A stretch of DNA of 64,000 nucleotides from Hyposmocoma kahamanoa (taxonomy: Eukaryota > Arthropoda > Insecta > Lepidoptera > Cosmopterigidae), in NCBI RefSeq assembly GCF_003589595.1, contig NW_020654422.1, positions 17,186,951-17,250,950 of the forward strand, in the 5' to 3' direction. Of this stretch, positions 22,205-32,425 are shown piece after piece. The notes under the pieces are model-generated. The model was not told the DNA's origin. It was given only the letters and a program-made list of their open reading frames with translations, and did no database searches. The translations under genes were made by a program, and so were the position numbers. The number at the start of each line of letters is the position of its first letter. Position 1 is the first letter of the stretch.

Positions 22205-23580
22205 CGTTTCCTCCAGTGTCTCACCTGTAACTTGTCTACCTACATACTTTTTAATTCCACCTATTAACGTAATAATTGCTAAGAACATAGAAGATAATAT
22301 GACTCGATAATAAATTATTCGAAATAAATAACAACAACACACGGGGTCGTCTAATTCAATTTTTCTACCTAACAATTTTCCACATTACAAACATTGTAAT
22401 TACCTGACAAGTTCCGTTTTGACGCCCACACTACATTAATGACGTGGTACGTGGTACAGTTTCCAATAAAATTATAGTGTTCTGAAAGTATTTTCCAAAG
22501 TACATGTTCTATAGCTACTAAGCTATTTGAGTTTTACGGAAATTGATTATTGCATTATTCACCATTTATTTCTTATATATTTACTGTTTCACATATAATT
22601 TTCATATCAAAAGGGTACAATAATTAAAAATTTACTTTAATGTAGTCTACATACGGTTAATATCGACTTACGCGGTGACATTTTTTTTTAATTATCAGAT
22701 ATTTTTTATAAAATTTAAAAAATATTAATTAATAATAAAAGTAATATTTGACGTGGCAGGACAATTGCTTAAAGAAAATGTTATTGTTTTTCCAGACACA
22801 TAAATAATTCTGCTGAACTTCTGATGATGTCTTTGAATGTGTATCCATTACTGTATTTTCGTTATCGCTCTTCTCACTAGAACTAATTTCCACGACCAAA
22901 ATACAAAAAAGACGAAAAAACAAAAGAACACCAAAACACTTTAAATGTTACCGCCATTTGCTTTTTTTTTTAAGTAAAGGGTACTGGTAGGTATTTTTAA
23001 TTCTCGCAATTATGAACACTGGGCAGTTGGCTGGACGAGTTTTTCTTTTGCCTGTTTACATAGTTCATTATTAGTAGGTAGATTTGAAAGTTTAGAGAAG
23101 AGGACAGTGAGGGATCTTCATACTTACTTTGCAGGCCTTTGTCGGGAAGAATTCGCATGGTCCATGACAAAGTTTCCGTGTTCGTTTTTTGAAAGTAATG
23201 CAAACATTTCCGACATGTTTGAAAAAAATATATAGATGTCGCTGTCGGAACATCGTAACGGTAATTAAAAATTTACTTTAAAAGTTTAGGAATAAGGTTC
23301 TTATTTGAAATGATGTTTAAATAGATTATAAAGTTCGCGAGTAATAATTATATTTGCCTAAAACTTGAATGATTTCGAAGCTTGGACGTTGGAAAATATT
23401 CCAGTGTACAAGTATCAATTCGTAATATTGGTATTTCTTATTAATAATATTAGTAAATTAAACATAGCCTGAAATAAATTAGTATTAATCAATAAGGTTG
23501 TTGTACGTTAGTTTAATCTGTAATACTTAACATTCATGTTCTGTGTTGTTAATGTAATTGTTTAATGTGCAATAATTATT
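22205..23580. other. No gene recognised
   Basis: AT-rich. AATTAAAAATTTACTTTAA occurs at 22622 and 23262, a minor shared motif. Confidence 0.4.
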
Positions 23581-23582
23581 GG

Positions 23583-23700
23583 TGACGTCGGGTGCGCGCT
23601 AAAAAGTGTCCGCACCTGTAACGCCTGTAACACTTGGGCGTTAAAATCGCATACAGAGCGGCAATCGCGCAACAGTCTTCGTTTGTTCGACTGACAGCGC
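23583..23700 (+). repeat. Host repeat copy 1, 5' part
   Basis: Matches 38945-39051, including the shared GCTAAAAAGTGTCCG and CTTCGTTTGTTCGACTGACA motifs. Not assigned to a class. Confidence 0.6.
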
Positions 23701-24647
23701 GGTTGTCAATCATGCAGTACCTACCAATAATAATAACTTTTAAAAGTTACTGCAGTAGTGTAGAAACATGATTTTGTATCATATTGTCACTAAACAAATT
23801 GTGTTATCATAGTTCTCATTTAAAAGAGTTATTTTGTACAGTTTTATACTATTCAATTTATATATATATAATATGAATCGTAAATATAAATTACAAAAGC
23901 ACAAAATAATCAAATAGCTAATTGTCCTTTTTCTACACATTGCATGCACAAAAGATGGCAAGAGACCCATTACGTCAGTTTCAAGAAGCTTATATGAACT
24001 TATTGGTCGTTTTCAATTGTTCGAACCACAAGCGATTGAAATATTTAGGACAAAGAAACTATAGAGTTGCTTTGATTTTAATTTTATTTAAAAAAAATAT
24101 TTTTTTTATTAAACGTTAGCAATCACTAACAAAATATTGTTCTACTCGTTTTACGGTTTGGGATTCCCTATCAGAAGTCAGAAAATACATTTGTTCGAAA
24201 TAACATTAGCTCAATTTCATAATGTCAAATATATTTTTTTAGGAAGATTACAAAACAAAAGCTAATTTTGTCTTTGTGAAAAGCATCAAAATTACTCGAA
24301 AGAGTCGGTTTTATTATGAAGCGGTTTTCGGAATTACGGATATTTGAGTTTACGTTTAGTTGGAATATCAGTACATTTCTTATAGTACATGCTTATTTTC
24401 ACATTTGTATGTACGTATATTTGTATGTATGTGTGTATCTGCGCAACTCTTTATTATTACATTTAAGTGAATTTGTACAAAATTAGACATAATAATATAT
24501 ATAATAAAATATATAAAATTAATTAATATTTCCAAGAAAGGCTACTCCATTACTCTTGTGTTCAAGTAATTTTTAGTCGAAGCTAAATATGGTGCATTTT
24601 GTTAAGTTTCCAGTAGAAGCTGAATATGGTGTTTTTGACCCTTAAAT
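23701..24647. other. AT-rich segment absent from the second host copy
   Basis: About 950 bp lying between the two halves of the host repeat; copy 2 at 39051 lacks it. No clear terminal repeats or target duplication, so it may be an old insertion here or a deletion there. No gene recognised. Confidence 0.35.
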
Positions 24648-24808
24648 TGTTGCAAGCAAAATTAGGCAATACTGCAATGACGTTACAATTTAAATTAAAT
24701 GTTTTAGTTTTTTTATATTTCGTTACATGTGACTACGTTTGTATAGGTTAACTTCGGACATTTTTTTTGTGGTTTTTGTTTTAGACCCGATGTTCATTTG
24801 TTGGTATG
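24648..24808 (+). repeat. Host repeat of the THAP element, copy 1
   Basis: Sequence from GCAAGCAAAATTAG to the left target duplication matches 39055-39215 along its whole length (ACTGCRATGAC, TACAATTTAAATT, GTGACTACGTTT, GGACATTTTTTT and so on). A 5' part of the same family is at about 23583-23700, matching 38945-39051. In this copy about 950 bp separate the two parts; in the other they abut. Confidence 0.7.
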
Positions 24809-24816
24809 TCAATGGC
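24809..24816. repeat. Left 8-bp target-site duplication
   Basis: TCAATGGC directly left of the P-like element, repeated exactly at 25210-25217 on the other side. The uninterrupted copy of the host repeat at about 39215-39222 has TCAATGGT once. Confidence 0.8.
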
Positions 24817-25209
24817 CTTAGAATAATAACGCATAGAAACCTAGTCCGCACACGCTAAGTGAGGCAAATTGAAGCGCGCCCAAAGGGCCTACACGAGCGC
24901 GCCGTGATGATGATGAAGGCCCTTCAGTGCTCAAGGTCAACTTGCGCCGCGAACAGATCAAGAATTTTAGCTAAAAATGACGAAATGTGCGGTAAATGAG
25001 TGTAAAAATAGGTCAGACAAACATAAAATAGATACTAACATCACATTCCACAAGGAAGTAACGCGTTTCAACTTGTATTTTTATATAAATATTCACTAAA
25101 ACCGAAAATTAATCTACTACTAAAACTAGTCTACATGAATTTGATTTTTGCCTCACTTGTGACAATTCGTTTGATATGAAACTATCATTCTATGCGTTAT
25201 TATTCTAAG
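24817..25209 (+). mobile_element. P-like THAP non-autonomous DNA transposon
   Basis: A 393-bp element with perfect 22-bp terminal inverted repeats, CTTAGAATAATAACGCATAG followed by AA (24817-24838 and its complement at 25188-25209). The flanks carry a perfect 8-bp target duplication TCAATGGC (24809-24816 and 25210-25217). Inside lie 12-bp subterminal inverted repeats AAGTGAGGCAAA (24857-24868) and their complement (25147-25158). P elements have 8-bp duplications, subterminal inverted repeats and a THAP DNA-binding domain, so this looks like an internally deleted P-superfamily derivative. The same dispersed repeat that hosts it occurs uninterrupted near 39215-39230, giving an empty site. Kolobok elements also encode THAP domains but target TTAA; hAT elements make 8-bp duplications but lack THAP. 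Confidence 0.8.
24978..25100 (+). pseudogene. Truncated THAP-domain reading frame
   Basis: A 40-codon frame inside the P-like transposon, starting MTKCAVNECKNRSDKHK and reaching TFHKEVTRF before diverging. Cys4 and Cys9 form the Cx4C half of the C2CH zinc-binding site, and the FHK at residues 24-26 matches the conserved F-H-x-F-P position of THAP domains. The second Cys/His pair, the invariant Trp and the rest of the transposase are missing. The break follows FHKE, where a possible splice donor (GAA then GTAACG) also lies, so the frame is either exon 1 of the parent or an internal deletion end. In THAP proteins this half contacts DNA only with the complete zinc module, so the product is unlikely to bind. 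Confidence 0.6.
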
Positions 25210-25217
25210 TCAATGGC
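25210..25217. repeat. Right 8-bp target-site duplication
   Basis: TCAATGGC directly right of the P-like element; partner of 24809-24816. Confidence 0.8.
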
Positions 25218-25243
25218 AATAATAGTACATTGCGAATACGTAT

Positions 25244-25285
25244 CTTATTTACCTTCGTTCATAATAATGAACGAAGGTAAATAAG
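25244..25285. repeat. Perfect inverted repeat (19-bp arms)
   Basis: CTTATTTACCTTCGTTCAT at 25244-25262, a 4-base AATA loop, and the exact complement at 25267-25285. It lies 26 bp to the right of the P-like element's target duplication. Function unknown. Confidence 0.7.
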
Positions 25286-25289
25286 AAAT

Positions 25290-26025
25290 TACTAACGAGT
25301 GTCTATTAGAAGCCAAAAGCTGAGGTCTTATAATTCGAGTTTTGTATTTTTTTACCGTCCGTGATACATACATGTACAATGTCTTTCATCACATTTGCGA
25401 GGAAATAATTATACAATATAAATATGGTTCACAATCGTTTCACAACATAACAATTATGGATTGGGCAAAAGGCGGGTTTTTGTCTTTTTTTTTAAATTCT
25501 TCCATAGATAATACAGCTCGACCTAAAATGTTGTAAAAAGCAAATACGCATACAGCCACGATGGATCTAAAAAAAATATTGAATTTTTATACAGAAAATA
25601 ATTAAAATCAATTATAAGAAATTCTTAATAATAAGAATTTAAGTAAATAGTATGGGGCTGAATTGCAATTAAATTTCTGTTTAAATAAGATACAAATTCT
25701 GTGTGTAAAGGGAAAAAGGCCCGTGGGTTTTATTTGGGGCATTATAGTCAAGTTAGCCACCATGCAATCATACCGTGATCATACCATTTACGATTAAGTG
25801 TGATGAAAAGAATATTTCATTGATTTATTCATTCTGTGATGATGTTTTGATATTTGATGGCAATATCAAATATTTATAATAAATAACACAAAAAGTTATA
25901 ACATCTTTGGGTAACTGTTAAAATAAATAAAAAAGTCGTACGAAATCTCAATCTTCTATATCGTTTTTCATATCAACTAGAATTATCTAAATGGCGTATG
26001 AAGTTAGTGCGCGGAACGTTTTTAG
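25290..26025. other. No gene recognised
   Basis: AGCCACGATGGATCT at about 25554 also occurs at 8953; no other feature. Confidence 0.4.
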
Positions 26026-26029
26026 CCGA

Positions 26030-26222
26030 AGTAGAGTCTCTTACGAAAGAGTTCGTTCAGGGAACTACTGCAACCACACCTGTCGTGGATATGAGCGTTG
26101 CGGTTTTGGAAGGTAAGGGTACTCGTGAAACTACAGGCATATCAATTTCATGTCTCTGGATGAGCCAGCGCCTTTCAGATCTTTGCGTTTACAGTGGTAC
26201 TACAACTGTAATGGATTGGCGT
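26030..26222 (+). mobile_element. SINE-like family A, divergent copy
   Basis: GTAGAGTCTCTTACGAAAGA, GTTCGTTCAGGGAACTACTG, AACTACAGGCATATCA and CAGATCTTTGCG. Faces the next copy tail to tail. Confidence 0.55.
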
Positions 26223-26231
26223 GTTTTTTTT

Positions 26232-26483
26232 TATAATATCAAGTGGCGGGACGGACAAGTCGTGCGCCTGATGGTAAGCTACACGCCTGTCCGTAACAGT
26301 TGCTGTGCCACTCAGAGCTTTAAATCGTTAATAACTTATGGGCACTGCCGCTGCGCCCTTCACCATGAGACATAAGTTGACAGGTCTCATATGCCTGTAA
26401 TTTCACCAGCACCCTTTCCCTTCAAAACCGGAACACAGTAATGCTGACATTAATGCTTGGCAGCAGAAATGGGTAAGGTAGTA
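26232..26483 (-). mobile_element. SINE-like family A copy
   Basis: TAATATCAAGTGGCGGGACG, TCGTGCGCCTGATGGTAAGC, CAGTTGCTGTGCC and GGCAGCAGAAATGGGTAAGG. Retains the 3' end, which abuts the plus-strand copy at 26030-26222. Confidence 0.65.
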
Positions 26484-26489
26484 GGTAGG

Positions 26490-27820
26490 TTTCTTTTTGT
26501 TAAAACGTTTCTTTTTGTTTTAAATTTGAATGACGGTGCTTTATAATGGAGGACGCGATATTGTTTATTTAAAGTTTAATTAATGCAGAATAAATAGACT
26601 ATTTGCAAAACGTTTATTACGTCAACTCGAAATAAGACTTGTTCGTACGAAGAGAATGTTACAATGATTTTCCATCACTTCCTAAGGTCCCGTGTACATC
26701 AAAATGTACACAATATGTGAAGTGACTCAGACGTAAACAATATCATTTCTATAAGCGCGAAACGCCCAGAAAATATCGCATTCAAATTTAGCGCTTAATA
26801 TTCTACGTGACCACAGAGAATCTAGAAAAATAATTTTTCTTGCAAAACTGAGGGCATACTTGCTCGGGCCTGTAGCACGTGCTATACTTAGTACAATTTA
26901 ATGTACACTGGGCGTATAGCGCTGTTCCCAAATCCAGTTTGCTGGGTCTTAAGAAAATAAAGTTCTTTTCTATTAGAACACAATAGTGGAATTGAATCGA
27001 TTTACCAAGGCGAGAAATCATACTTTGCGCCGCCTTTATGTTGGAAGTTTATTAAGTAAATCACTAAAGAAACAATCTAGTTAGCAAAACTTAGTCACGT
27101 TTAGTTTTCGTCGTAAATCGTGGGGCGATCGCCGAGCGAACTTTGATGGTTGAAGGGAGGGTAGAGGACCGGTTTACACTGTTGCTACATTTCATAACTT
27201 GGAGCATAAAGTTAGTTTGGACACTGGAATGGTGGCTTTCGTATTAGTTCGTAGTCGAAAATACTTCTGACGAATTCCGTATCCTCTTTTTGCCTATGAA
27301 AAGATATTGGATGCATAACGTTTATGATCCGCGTCAGATAAAAAAGTGACGTGAGGAAAATTTAAGGTAGCAATCATTCGTAGTATGTTTTTTATGAAGG
27401 TTTGTTACGGGTAAAGTGTATAGGATGTGCAAAGTCAACATTGCCTGAGTATTTATCGATATTTCGCACAGCCTCACGGTTACATTAAGGATGATAATGA
27501 CAAATTGTGTGTTTTGTGAACTTGCATAACTTTTCAAACCTTATACCTACGAAGAATTTCAAAAATTTGTTAAGTGTAAACGGAAGAGTGAAAAGACTGA
27601 GTGAAAAGACGAATGTATTCCGGGAACGAAGCAAATAGTAGTTTTTATTTTTTTTAAATTTATTTATTTCATTATTTTATTTATTATTTATTATTTTGAA
27701 TATCTATTTTAGATGATTATTGTTATTATTATCATTTTTTATTTGTGTATGTGTTATATGTGTATTAAATACATATTCTGTTGCGCCCTCAATTAATTTT
27801 ACATACTTACAATCTCACAC
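26490..27820. other. No supported gene
   Basis: A minus-strand Cys-containing frame at 26803-27021 was considered and not called. The rest is AT-rich. Confidence 0.35.
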
Positions 27821-27824
27821 TTTT

Positions 27825-27990
27825 TCCTGTAAACCGAAGGTTGCCCGGAAGAGATTACTGTATAGTAATAAGGCCGCCGTACCGGTCTCGTCTTGTACCG
27901 GTCTTTAAAAAAAAAATTATGTATTTGTCCCAGCGTGTAATACAGAATATTTGTATTGCATTTGTATTGTATAGTGCGGAGTTTACGCCT
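27825..27990 (+). repeat. LINE 3' UTR fragment
   Basis: CGAAGGTTGCCCGGAAGAGA, TTACTGTATAGTAATAAGGC and CGCCGTACC are the common lepidopteran GAGATNNCTNNTAGTAATAAGGCCGCC tail. Overlapping frames on both strands (61-82 aa) are artefacts of it. Confidence 0.5.
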
Positions 27991-27994
27991 CAGT

Positions 27995-28430
27995 ACGATA
28001 CAGGCGTAATTAGTACACATGAAGTGTAGTTGTTTCTTATATTATGACTCCAGGAAACGAATTCTGGTTACTCCTAGATTGCTTACCCAACGTGTTGTTG
28101 AGGTTGTCTATACTGCCTGTATGAAAGGATCGTAAACGGTAAAGTAAGAATCGGTCATAAAAGCATTAACAATGGCGATAGAATATTATACCCGCGCTGA
28201 ATACACGATTATGGAGCACATTAACGTCTAGAGCTCGAGTGTCCCAGGGCTCTACAATTCTATTGAATGGTAACTACCGTGTAATTGCGTGTGGGAACTT
28301 TGCTTGTACTATGGAAACTTTATGTGATTCTAAAACTAGTATACTCGAAATAATATGTATAATACCTCCCAAAATGGAATTTCTTTTCAATTATAGACAG
28401 GGCTGTTGTTTAAGGTGAAGCATACGAATG
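27995..28430. other. No gene recognised
   Basis: Unique-looking, no repeats identified. Confidence 0.4.
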
Positions 28431-28431
28431 C

Positions 28432-28678
28432 GAGCCTAGATTTTAGGAGATGAGGTGTGGGGGCCGCCCTTCACGTCCCGCAATCTGTAAATAAGAAAAG
28501 GCGGAGAAAATTTGAAATAGATCCGACGATGGCGACTGATGGGGCAGCGGGCGGCGCGGCGTGTCGTTAAACCGTTGGGTAATTTTCAAGTTTTGGGGTA
28601 AATGTGAATTTAATAACTATAGGGCTTCAGTTGAAAACCAAAATTTAGCAGGTTCTCTGTAGTATTTAAAGAGAAATG
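28432..28678 (+). repeat. Dispersed repeat J, copy 2, left part
   Basis: Matches 21482-21735: AGATTTTAGGA, the CGTCCCGCAATC motif, ATGGCGACT, GGGGCAG.GGGCGGCGCGG and GTTGAAAACCAAAATTTAG. Interrupted by mariner at 28681. Class unknown. Confidence 0.75.
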
Positions 28679-28745
28679 TACGTGGGGCAAATTATAAGTT
28701 TCCGGAATGAGTAAGGAAAAATACTATAAATGGTCAGAAGTGAAT

Positions 28746-29814
28746 TTATTGTTTCTCAAAATATTCTCCGTTAGCGTTAACGCACTTTTTCATACGAATG
28801 AACTAATTTTGAAAATATTGTTGACAGAGATTGTCACGGAAGAGTGGCATAACCACTCCTCCGTGACAATCTCTGAAACATATTTTTCATACTCTTCGAC
28901 AGCCTCTTCAGGTGATGAAAATCGTTGACCGCGTAACTGGTTCTTAATTTTTGAAAATAAATAAAAGTCACAAGGTGCCAGGTCGGCACTGTACGCGGGA
29001 TGGCTCATAAAGTCAATGTTGTTCACCTTCAAAAATTAATTTGTCTGTCTGGCCGTGTGAGAACTGGCATTATCGTAGTGCAAGATGATACGGCGTTTAC
29101 GGTTATTTTTATGGAGTTTGTAATAACTTCCGGCAAACAAATGGTCGTGTACCAATCACTATTCACGGTACAATGATTCTCCAAAGCAACAGTTGCCACG
29201 TGTCCAATATTATTAAAAAAAGAAGCAATTTTTCCGCTTAGAGGCACTTTGCACGCGCGCCATTTTGGTTGGTTTCGACTCATCTCGAAACACCCATACG
29301 CTCGATTACTACGCTTTGTTTTGGGATTGTAACTATAAATCCATGTTTCGTCACCTGTTATTATGTCCCACACCAAATTTGATGCCCCTTAGTTGAATCT
29401 GGTAAGCGTGGCATTACACCAAGTGACGCGATCCGTTTTTTGAGCCTTAGCCAAATTGTGTGGGATCCACCGAGAGCACAGCTTTTTCACTCCCAAATGA
29501 TTGTATCTCACTCATAACTATGCCTAAAGATGCTCGAATCTCATGGTATGTCACATGCCTGTCTGTTTTGATCTTACGGCCCACAGCATCGATGTTTTTG
29601 TTGTTCACAGTAGTGGCCAGCGACCATCACGAAATTCGTCACTGAGATTCACGCGACCGCGTTTGAATTCTGCAAACCAGCTATAAATAGTCGTCTTTCA
29701 TGGCGCTTCATCGCCAAAAGCAGTTTGAAGCCGAGCGAAACTCCGCTGAGCTGTTAAATTACACTTAAAGTCGTAGAAAGTCATACTAGGAAAATTTTCA
29801 CGAGTTAAATCCAT
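28746..29814 (-). pseudogene. Mariner transposase pseudogene
   Basis: DDD transposase remnant read on the minus strand. The start is MDLTRENFPSM at 29814, and the frame ends with a YFEK-Q-stop at 28746-28760. The expected landmarks are visible: TGDETW with the first catalytic Asp (near 29356), LHYDNASSH with the second Asp (near 29080) and YSADLAPCDFYLFSK with the third region (near 28975). The total of about 356 codons fits the family. It is dead: an in-frame stop replaces the codon after GDEAP (near 29700), several frameshifts split the middle, and a 23-bp inverted duplication at 28825-28875 disrupts the C-terminal end. It cannot supply its own transposition. Confidence 0.9.
28825..28875. 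repeat. Inverted duplication inside mariner C-terminus
   Basis: CAGAGATTGTCACGGAAGAG plus TGG at 28825-28847, a 5-base loop, and its complement at 28853-28875 with one mismatch. One arm is the native SEIVTEEW coding segment of mariner; the other is an extra inverted copy. Confidence 0.8.
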
Positions 29815-30007
29815 GGTGATGTAGACAACCAATTTCTAAAATGACGCCACAATTCAAAAACAAGTGACAGTCAGATGAAACAAACTATATTCTACAGCCA
29901 AAGAGTTTCAGCCAGAGAGAGAGAGTTTAATTTTCAAATGTTGTAATTACATATTGTTTTATGTACATATGTGGCCAGTTCCAAAAACTTATAGTGCGCC
30001 CTATGTA

Positions 30008-30262
30008 TCCATACAAAAATTATGTGCAAAGTTATATATTATATTTTTAAATTAGTTTCTGGAGTTACACTTTCACTTTATCCTGTTTTCGGGATTTTAT
30101 AAGATCGAGTAAAGCAAAACCTATCGTGTAACGATATTTCTTCGCTCATTCTTTAGACAATTTCCATAGGTGTATCGTATATTAAGTATCCTATATAAGA
30201 CCGTGATTTTAATATAGTAAATACTTAACTACCATTTGATATAGCAAAACAGTTTTTCCCAC
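30008..30262 (+). repeat. Dispersed repeat J, copy 2, right part
   Basis: Continues repeat J right of mariner: AAAAATTATGTG.AAAGTTA, CCTGTTTTC.G.ATTTTAT, GATCG.GTAAAGCA and CCATTTGAT.TAGCAAAA align with 21992-22202. Confidence 0.75.
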
Positions 30263-30550
30263 TTCTGCGGTGACCCGCCTTAACACGTGAATGCGTAAGT
30301 AGGAAATACAGAAAATAATAATCGACAATTTTGAAAACCTTGGTGGCCTAGAGCTAACCACTGGGCCAATAAGGTTACTCTGGGCACTAGACGAGAAGAT
30401 TCGATTGTCGATTAAAATAAATTTGGGAAACGTAGTCTACTTAACGTAGATACTCTGGTAGACAAGAAGGTCCTAGGATCGATTGTCGATTAAATCAATT
30501 TGGGAAACGTAGTTTCCTCGGTATTCTGACCGATGCTCCCGGAGTATACG

Positions 30551-30870
30551 TTGCTCTGGTGCCGAGTGGTATAAGCTCGTCCATCTCACCTGATGGAAAG
30601 CGATTATGAGGTCGACGATGTACCATGCACAATTGCACACTTAAATAGGGCTTATTCACTTTCGCTTTGAAAAGGCCCAAGTTATAGCGTTCAGGGAACA
30701 AGTTCGCAGGCAGGGAACTTCACCCCGTTGCCGTTCGGCATATATATGTGGAAGCGAAATACTTAGAGCGATTATTTGGAATATCACAGCTCAACCCATC
30801 GGGGGACTAGACATAGGCGGGAACCCCAGCCTACGTCTAGTCCCACGATGATGGAATGGGGACGGCGAAA
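30551..30870 (+). repeat. Dispersed repeat K, copy 2
   Basis: CCATCTCACCTGATGGAAAG, CACTTTCGCTTTGAAAAGGC, AAGTTCGCAGGCAGGGAACT and GTCTAGTCCCACGATGATGG. Longer than copy 1. No coding capacity seen. Confidence 0.55.
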
Positions 30871-30887
30871 TTGAATCACTATAATTG

Positions 30888-31372
30888 ACGACCTCAGTGG
30901 TCAAGTGGTTTGCACACCGGGATTCATGGTGTCATCATCTCTGAGGGCCCGGGTTCGATTTCCGGCCGGGTCAATGTCGAAACTATCTGTTATATTGATA
31001 TTGAGTATCGGGACGAAAGTCGTGCGCCTGATGGTAAGCGTCAGTCTCTTTATAACAGTTGCAGTGCCACTCAGAGCTTTAAATCGCAAAGATTTGAGGG
31101 GCACTGACACTGCACCTGACACCATGTGTGTAATTTCACCTTACCCTTCAAAACCGGAATACAGTAATGCTAACATTACTGCTTGGCGGCAGAAATAGGT
31201 AAGGTTTTTTACAAGGAGGTCTATTGCTACTTAATACATTTTGTCTCGGGTCTGAGTGTTTGTGATACCGGCGTTGTTTTCGATTTTCATAACACAAGCG
31301 TTTTAATTACTTTGGGATCAGAGCGACGTATGCGAATTAGACGTACGACATATAAATATGTTGTCTAATAAT
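30888..31372 (+). mobile_element. Metulj-type SINE split by family A
   Basis: tRNA-like head ACGACCTCAGTGGTCAAGTG (A box) and CCCGGGTTCGATTTCCGGCC (B box) at 30888-30984. After the insert the body resumes TCTCGGGTCTGAGTGTTTGT, GATACCGGCGTTGTTTTCGA, CATAACACAAGCG, TTTGGGATCAGAG and ATGTTGTCTAATAATCTC to 31372. This is the Metulj pattern known from Heliconius and other butterflies. Confidence 0.75.
30987..31233 (-). mobile_element. SINE-like family A inside Metulj SINE
   Basis: ATATTGAGTATCGGGACGAA, TCGTGCGCCTGATGGTAAGC, CAGTTGCAGTGCCACTCAGA and GGCGGCAGAAATAGGTAAGG, ending near ATTGCTACTTAATA. It interrupts the Metulj-type SINE whose ends lie on either side. Confidence 0.7.
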
Positions 31373-31982
31373 CTCAAAATATAACTACAAAAATAAAGAT
31401 GGATAAAGATGGATGCAAATGCTTGGAAAGCGTCAAGCAGAGCAAAGAAAGTGTCCTTTTGCGGCCAGGTACGTCTTAAAAAAATCAAAACTAAAATAAC
31501 ATCGTGGTAATAAAATCGTTATTGCTAAATGTCCTGGAATTAACAGAGTCAACTGTATTTTTAGTGTGTAAATCAACATGAGCATAATAAAAGAATTATG
31601 TAGGCAATTTTCAAAGTTTACAAAAGCAATGAATACTGGGTTGTGTTCCGACGTAGTAGAGATTAAAATGGAGCCGTTCAAAAGCGATCTAACGAATAAA
31701 TGAGAGGTTTTCTATGTTAATACTACTACGTTAAAGTTTGCCCCAATAACCGTAAGGTAAAATTTACGATCCAAAAGGACGATAAAATTAGGGGCTTTGG
31801 ATATTTGTTTACTAGACGTGTAGGTATAAATGACAGAATATATTTAAGCAGTCCATTTTACTTGGATCTCCATTAGTATGAAGAAAAACCTTTACATTTA
31901 GATTTATGACTCCTTTTCTTAGATAAGTACGTACCTACAACTATGCGGACCTCCTTGTCATAACTAATGAAATATGATGACT

Positions 31983-32106
31983 ACCTCCGTGGCCGAACGG
32001 TTACCATGCTGGACAGCCACGCAGAGGTCCCGGGTTCGATTCCAGGGCTGAGAGAAATATTTGTATGGCCTACATTTATTTCTCTTGTGAGTTTGGATGT
32101 GAAGGG
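31983..32106 (+). mobile_element. tRNA-derived SINE, family B, truncated
   Basis: ACCTCCGTGGCCGAACGGTT, CCCGGGTTCGATTCCAGGGC and GGCCTACATTTATTTCTCTT. Ends at GAGTTTGGATGTGAAGG, replaced by a family A fragment. Confidence 0.75.
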
Positions 32107-32125
32107 AAGGGAGGGGAAGGAGCAC

Positions 32126-32290
32126 GCCTGTCCATAATAATTGCAATACTACTCAGAGCTTTAAATCACATAGATCCCTAGATCTATTGCCCCTAGGCAA
32201 TGCCACTGCGCCCATGACTCTGAGACGTGACTTGACAAGTCAAGTAGTTTCAATAGCACCTTCCAAACGGAAACGCAGTAATGCTTACAT
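32126..32290 (-). mobile_element. SINE-like family A fragment
   Basis: CACGCCTGTCCATAATAATT, CTCAGAGCTTTAAATCACAT, CTGAGACGTGACTTGACAAG and CGCAGTAATGCTTACATTA. Fused directly to the B-family SINE on its left. Confidence 0.6.
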
Positions 32291-32425
32291 TATTTTCAAA
32301 ACGAGCTCTACTACTTGCCGACAAGCAACGAACAAATACATCATTATGATCATTAATAATATACAAAGATTGAACACATAAAATTTCTTTTTCCACGATA
32401 GTCGTGGGTTCAAATCCCACCGGGT

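Larger units (their letters stand above)
28681..30005 (-). mobile_element. Mariner transposon, full length, decayed
   Basis: A 1325-bp Tc1/mariner element with both ends. The left end CGTGGGGCAAATTATAAGTT pairs imperfectly with the complement of the right end (CATAGGGCGCACTATAAGTT), and the conserved inner part ATAAGTTT is present at both ends. TA target dinucleotides flank it at 28679-28680 and 30006-30007. The length equals a typical full-length mariner (about 1.3 kb). It sits in dispersed repeat J (28432-28678 and 30008-30262); the paralogue at 21295-22202 lacks mariner and shows the target. Confidence 0.9.

Noticed and set aside
26803..27021. Cys-rich minus-strand frame as a secreted-protein exon
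   Set aside because: Cysteine spacing fits no domain I can name, and the possible splice sites are weak.
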